A stretch of 64,000 nt of DNA from CAYFYS01 sp965202905 (GTDB lineage Bacteria; Pseudomonadota; Alphaproteobacteria; MPNO01). The notes below the pieces were generated by a model. The model saw only the letters and a list, made by a program, of their open reading frames with translations, made no database searches and was not told the origin of the DNA. Positions within the stretch are counted from its first letter, which is position 1, and every line of letters starts with the position of its first letter. Shown piece by piece: positions 60,600 through 64,000 of the stretch. The position numbers and the translations under genes are program-made. The DNA lies in contig OZ241868.1 in the NCBI GenBank assembly GCA_965202905.1, positions 2,666,001 through 2,730,000 on the forward strand, written 5' to 3'.

Positions 60600-63013
60600 G
60601 CGCCGGGCCCCCGCACGGCGCCAACTACCGCTACGTCTCCCGCAAGCGGCGCACGAAGGAGGACCGGCGCTTCGTCGCCGGCAAGGGCAATTTCGTCGCC
60701 GACGTCGCGCTGCCGGGGATGAAGCATGTCGCCCTCGTGCCGAGCCCGCATCCGCGCGCGCGGCTGGTCTCGATCGACGCGTCCGCAGCGCTGGCCACGC
60801 CGGGCGTCCACGCGGTGCTCACCGGCGACGAGCTCGCCCGGCACACCCGGCCGCTCTATCACGGGCTGGACCTGCCGGCGATCAAGTGGTTTCCGCTGGC
60901 GGTCGGCATGACCCGCTATGCCGGGGAATGGGTCGCGGCCGTGGTCGCGGACTCGCGCTACATCGCCGAGGACGCGGCCGAGCTCGTCGCCGTCGACTAC
61001 GAGCCTTTGCCGGCGGCGGTCGGGATCGAGTCGCTGATCGAGCCCGACTCGCCGCTGGTCCACCCCGAGCACGGCTCCAACGTGCTCTTGCGCAAGACCT
61101 TCGTCTGGGGCCCGGTGGAGGACGACTTCGCCGCGGCCGCGCACCGGCTCGCCTACCGCGCCCGATGGGGCCGCAGCTCCACCGTGCCGATCGAGACCTT
61201 CGGGGCGATGGCCCGCTGGGATCCGATCGGGGAGATCCTCGACGTCTGGGCCTCGATCCAGATGCCGAACTACATCGAGCAGATCGCCGACGCGCTGAGC
61301 CTCCCGCTGAATTCCGTGCGCGTGCACAACGATGTCGATGTCGGCGGCAGCTACGGCGTCAAGCGCGGCATCAAGCACACCGTCCTGGTTTCCCACCTCG
61401 CGCGCACGCTGGGCATGCCGGTGCGGCTGATCGAGGACCGGCTGGACAATATGTCGGGCGGCGATGCGCACGGCCCCGACCGGCTGTTCGACGTCGCGCT
61501 CGCCTTCGACGACGACGGCGCCATCCGCTCGATGAAGCTGCGCGCGATCGACGATGTCGGCGCCTATCCCGGCCGCGGGCCGCTGCAACTCGGCAAGCCG
61601 ATCACCGCCCTGGTCGGGCCCTACCGGATCAACAGCGTCGAGTACGAGGCAATCTCGGTGACCTCCAACAAGACCGGCCAGGTACCGGTGCGCGGCTTCG
61701 GCCAGTCGCCGACCAACTTCATGATCGAGACCGGGATCGACGAGGTCGCCCGCCATCTGGGGATCGACCGGCTGGAGATCCGCCGGCGCAACCTGATCGG
61801 CAAGGACGAGTTCCCCTGGCGGATTCCGACCGGCACCGAATACGACAGCGGCGACTACCATGCGGTGCTCGACAAGGCGCTCGCGCTGGCCGACTATCCC
61901 GCGCTCATCGCCCGGCGCGATGCGGTGCGCGCCGGGGGACGGCTCGCCGGCATCGGCGTCGCGACGTGCCTGGAGCCCGGTGGCGGCAACAACATCTTCG
62001 AGCAACTTCTCAACGAGCGGCTGGAGATCACGACCTTCGTCGAATCCTGCCTGATGCGGGTCGATGCGCACGGCGAGATCACCGCGGTGATGGCGACCAC
62101 GACCTCGGGCCAGGGCCACGAGACCCTGGTGGCGACGATCGCCGGCGAGGAGCTCGAGCGCGACCCCGACGACATCCGGGTCACCCACGCCGATTCGCTG
62201 GAGGCGCTGCCGACCCGCAGCCCGGTGGCGAGCCGGATGGCGATCGTGCTGGGCGGCGCGACCTCGCAAGCCGCACGCAAGATCAAGACGAAGATGGTCG
62301 GGATCGCCGCCCACAACCTGGGCGTCGGGATCGAGCGGATCGAATACCAGGCGGGCGCGTTCTTCGTCATCGGCGAGCCCTCGCGCAAGCTCGCCTGGGA
62401 GGAGATCGCCTCCATCGCCCATCGCCAGATCCACAAGATGCCGCCCGGGGTGGAGCCGTGCCTGCAGGAGATGTCGGTCCTTCAGGTGCCCGGCGCCTCG
62501 GGCCAGCTTCCCGACGAGAACGGCGAGATCCAGCTCTACCCCTGTTTTTCGTTCCAGGCGCATGTGCCGTTCGTCGAGATCGACCCGGGCACCGGCAAGA
62601 TCGAGGTCACCGACTACGCCATCGCCCATGACTGCGGCACGGTGATCAACCCCGACATCGTGCGCGGCATGATCATCGGCGGCCTGGCCCACGGGGTGGG
62701 CGCGGCGCTGTTCGAGAAATTCGCCTATGACGAGTCCGGTCAGTTCCTGGCCGGCTCGTTCGTCGACTACCTGCTGCCGTCTGCGATGGAAATCCCGCTG
62801 GTCCGGGACGTCGAGCACTGCACGCCGTCGCCCAAGACCTCGCTCGGCCAGAAGGGCTCCGGCGAGGGCGGCTATCTGGGGGCGCCGGCGGCGGTGGCAA
62901 GCGCCGTCAACGACGCGCTCGCGCCGCTCGGCATCTCCATCGCGGAGCTGCCGATGCGGCTGTCCGACATCGAGGCGGCGATCGACGCCGGGCGCACGGA
63001 GCGCCCGGCATGA
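60596..63013 (+). CDS. Molybdenum hydroxylase, large catalytic subunit (CoxL/xanthine dehydrogenase type)
   Basis: 805 residues. N-terminal DRRFVAGKGNFVADVALPGM, cofactor-binding VDVGGSYGVK and GQVPVRGFGQSPTNFMIE, ATTTSGQGHET, and the C-terminal catalytic Glu in GQKGSGEGGYLGAP. It lacks the AYxCSFR active-site loop of true CO dehydrogenase, having VRGFGQSP, so it is a form II-like or other hydroxylase. ATG 60596 overlaps the CoxS stop. Confidence 0.93.
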   Translation: MSAGPPHGANYRYVSRKRRTKEDRRFVAGKGNFVADVALPGMKHVALVPSPHPRARLVSIDASAALATPGVHAVLTGDELARHTRPLYHGLDLPAIKWFPLAVGMTRYAGEWVAAVVADSRYIAEDAAELVAVDYEPLPAAVGIESLIEPDSPLVHPEHGSNVLLRKTFVWGPVEDDFAAAAHRLAYRARWGRSSTVPIETFGAMARWDPIGEILDVWASIQMPNYIEQIADALSLPLNSVRVHNDVDVGGSYGVKRGIKHTVLVSHLARTLGMPVRLIEDRLDNMSGGDAHGPDRLFDVALAFDDDGAIRSMKLRAIDDVGAYPGRGPLQLGKPITALVGPYRINSVEYEAISVTSNKTGQVPVRGFGQSPTNFMIETGIDEVARHLGIDRLEIRRRNLIGKDEFPWRIPTGTEYDSGDYHAVLDKALALADYPALIARRDAVRAGGRLAGIGVATCLEPGGGNNIFEQLLNERLEITTFVESCLMRVDAHGEITAVMATTTSGQGHETLVATIAGEELERDPDDIRVTHADSLEALPTRSPVASRMAIVLGGATSQAARKIKTKMVGIAAHNLGVGIERIEYQAGAFFVIGEPSRKLAWEEIASIAHRQIHKMPPGVEPCLQEMSVLQVPGASGQLPDENGEIQLYPCFSFQAHVPFVEIDPGTGKIEVTDYAIAHDCGTVINPDIVRGMIIGGLAHGVGAALFEKFAYDESGQFLAGSFVDYLLPSAMEIPLVRDVEHCTPSPKTSLGQKGSGEGGYLGAPAAVASAVNDALAPLGISIAELPMRLSDIEAAIDAGRTERPA

Positions 63014-63234
63014 TCATCGACGACGCCCATTCGCACCACGCGCGCACCACGCACCACGCGCCGGAGCCCGCCGAGATGGTCTGCGATTCGGCGCTGGACG
63101 AGGCCGCGACCGCGGCTATTCCCGGCGGAACCGCCCGGCGCCCGTCCCGTATCGGCGGGGCGGGATCGGCGGGGCGGGGAGCGCCTGAACGGCGGCGCTT
63201 GCGGCGGCGCTTGCCGGGAGTCGGCCATGAGTGA
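63010..63234 (+). CDS. Small ORF coupled to CoxL, doubtful
   Basis: 74 codons starting ATGA on the CoxL stop: IIDDAHSHHARTTHHAPEP, EMVCDSALDEAATAA, then Arg/Gly-rich sequence from short repeats (GGCGGGGCGGGATCGGC). The first half may be a fragment of an accessory gene; the second looks non-coding. No function recognised. Confidence 0.25.
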   Translation: MIIDDAHSHHARTTHHAPEPAEMVCDSALDEAATAAIPGGTARRPSRIGGAGSAGRGAPERRRLRRRLPGVGHE

Positions 63235-64000
63235 GTTGGAATCGCTGTCCGGAACGGTCGCCGGGCTTCTGATCGAACGGCGCCAGACGGTCTCGGTCTC
63301 CGAATCCGCGTGCGGCGGGCTGATCTCGGCCGCGCTGATCGCGATCCCGGGCGCATCGGCCTGTTTCCTGGGCGGCGGGGTCATCTACACGAGACAGGCG
63401 CGGCGCGGCCTGTTGCGGCTGACCGCCGCCCAATCGCGCCAGCGCGGCGCGACGCAGGACTACGCGCTGCTCACCGCGCGCACGATCCGCGCCCGGCTGG
63501 GCTCGACCTGGGCGCTGGGCGAGAGCGGCGCGGCCGGGCCGACGGGCAACCGCTACGGCGACGCTTCGGGCCATGCCTGTTTCGCCGTCAGCGGCCCGAT
63601 CGAGCGTTGTCTGACCATCGAGACCGGCGACGACGACCGCGAGGCCAATATGTGGCGCTTCGCCAAGGCGGGGCTCGACCTTCTGGAGCGCATGATCGTC
63701 GCCTGCGGCGAGACGGCGACGGTCTACGGCATCGGCAATTGCGACGCCTGCCGGGCCGCCCGGCAGTGGTTCGACCGGGAGCGCATCGCCTACCGGTTCC
63801 ACAATGTCGACACCGGGGGGCTGGAGGCGACGACCCTGAACGCCTGGATCGGCGAGCACGGCTGGGAGGCGTTGCTCAACCGGCGCAGCAAGACTTGGCG
63901 CGCGCTGCCCGAGACGGTGCGCAAGGCGATCGGCCCGGTCTCGGCCGCTTCCCTCATGCTCGCCCACCCCAAGCTCATCCGCCGCCCGGTGATCGATTTC
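63227..64000 (+). CDS. CinA-type (nicotinamide-nucleotide amidohydrolase-like) domain fused to ArsC/YffB-like domain; runs off window
   Basis: ATG 63227. Residues 1-155 are CinA-like (VSVSESACGGLISAALIAIP, GGGVIYTRQARRGLL, LGESGAAGPTGNRYGD). Without a stop the frame continues into an ArsC/Spx-type domain (TVYGIGNCDACRAARQWFDR, YRFHNVDTGGLE, LLNRRSKTWRALP, HPKLIRRPVIDF). CinA-type domains deamidate NMN; YffB-like domains are thiol proteins of uncertain role. ATG 63692 could start a separate YffB, but no stop ends the CinA part. 3' end outside the window. Confidence 0.75.
   Translation, partial: MSELESLSGTVAGLLIERRQTVSVSESACGGLISAALIAIPGASACFLGGGVIYTRQARRGLLRLTAAQSRQRGATQDYALLTARTIRARLGSTWALGESGAAGPTGNRYGDASGHACFAVSGPIERCLTIETGDDDREANMWRFAKAGLDLLERMIVACGETATVYGIGNCDACRAARQWFDRERIAYRFHNVDTGGLEATTLNAWIGEHGWEALLNRRSKTWRALPETVRKAIGPVSAASLMLAHPKLIRRPVIDF

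Overview
The window is about 64 kb of very GC-rich bacterial DNA. Gene content and order point to an alphaproteobacterium: a split b/b' F0 operon (atpI-B-E-F'-F), the block rnhB-(ccrM)-mutY-DUF721-DsbA-smc, the ispE / TPR protein / ETF-ubiquinone oxidoreductase block, and CoxM/S/L-type molybdenum hydroxylases. Degraded insertion sequences, gene fragments and a tandem array of ankyrin genes suggest a genome under rearrangement, possibly host-associated; that lifestyle is inference.

Layout. 1-4.5 kb: 3' end of pyrE, two small unknown genes, a PhyH-type dioxygenase, a decayed SDR gene, and an alpha/beta hydrolase overlapping an FGE-sulfatase-like secreted protein. 4.5-6.3 kb: a mobile-element-rich patch with an out-of-frame lasso-type peptide precursor. 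6.3-16 kb: apt, a UbiD-family decarboxylase, a GMC oxidoreductase, a bicupin plus EutA-like ATPase pair, an MFS transporter and an LLM monooxygenase. 16-31 kb: housekeeping (tusA-like, tRNA-Gln, ispE, TPR lipoprotein, ETF-QO, uracil-DNA glycosylase, lytic transglycosylase, moaB, two glycosyltransferase-type genes, radical SAM, rnhB, mutY), interrupted by a broken ISXO2/IS1595 element and a remnant of ccrM. 31-39.5 kb: DsbA-like protein, smc, F0 operon, MFS transporter. 39.5-46.9 kb: five tandem ankyrin-repeat genes, mostly separated by duplicated scraps of an isovaleryl-CoA dehydrogenase gene. 46.9-52.5 kb: a beta-hydroxyacid dehydrogenase, an M24/creatinase-fold protein and a 2-oxoacid dehydrogenase E1alpha-E1beta-E2 operon. 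52.5-56 kb: a second mobile patch with two more lasso-type precursors and msrA. 56-64 kb: gamma-glutamylcyclotransferase, CmcJ/NvfI-like protein, GST, a CoxM/S/L operon and a CinA-ArsC fusion running off the end.

Most notable observation. Three short ORFs (5342-5513 +, 53355-53546 -, 55430-55597 -) align without gaps over 36 residues. They share a WTRPxI leader motif, Thr at -2, a 20-residue putative core and Glu at core position 9. This is the arrangement expected of lasso-peptide precursors, but no cyclase, protease or RRE gene lies in the window. Two of them carry an identical 12-C tract in the leader; at one locus the tract puts the core out of frame, which suggests phase variation. Two of them have matching TTGAC-type promoters starting within about 15 bp of the terminal repeat of an IS-derived element.

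Two dispersed repeat families are defined. Element A (4 copies, about 98-177 bp) begins with CTAG, supplies the TAG stop codon of the gene before it at all three complete copies, and continues directly into a terminator-like hairpin. Element B (5 copies, about 290-376 bp) has 15-18 bp terminal inverted repeats and encodes the C-terminal tail of an IS1-type transposase.
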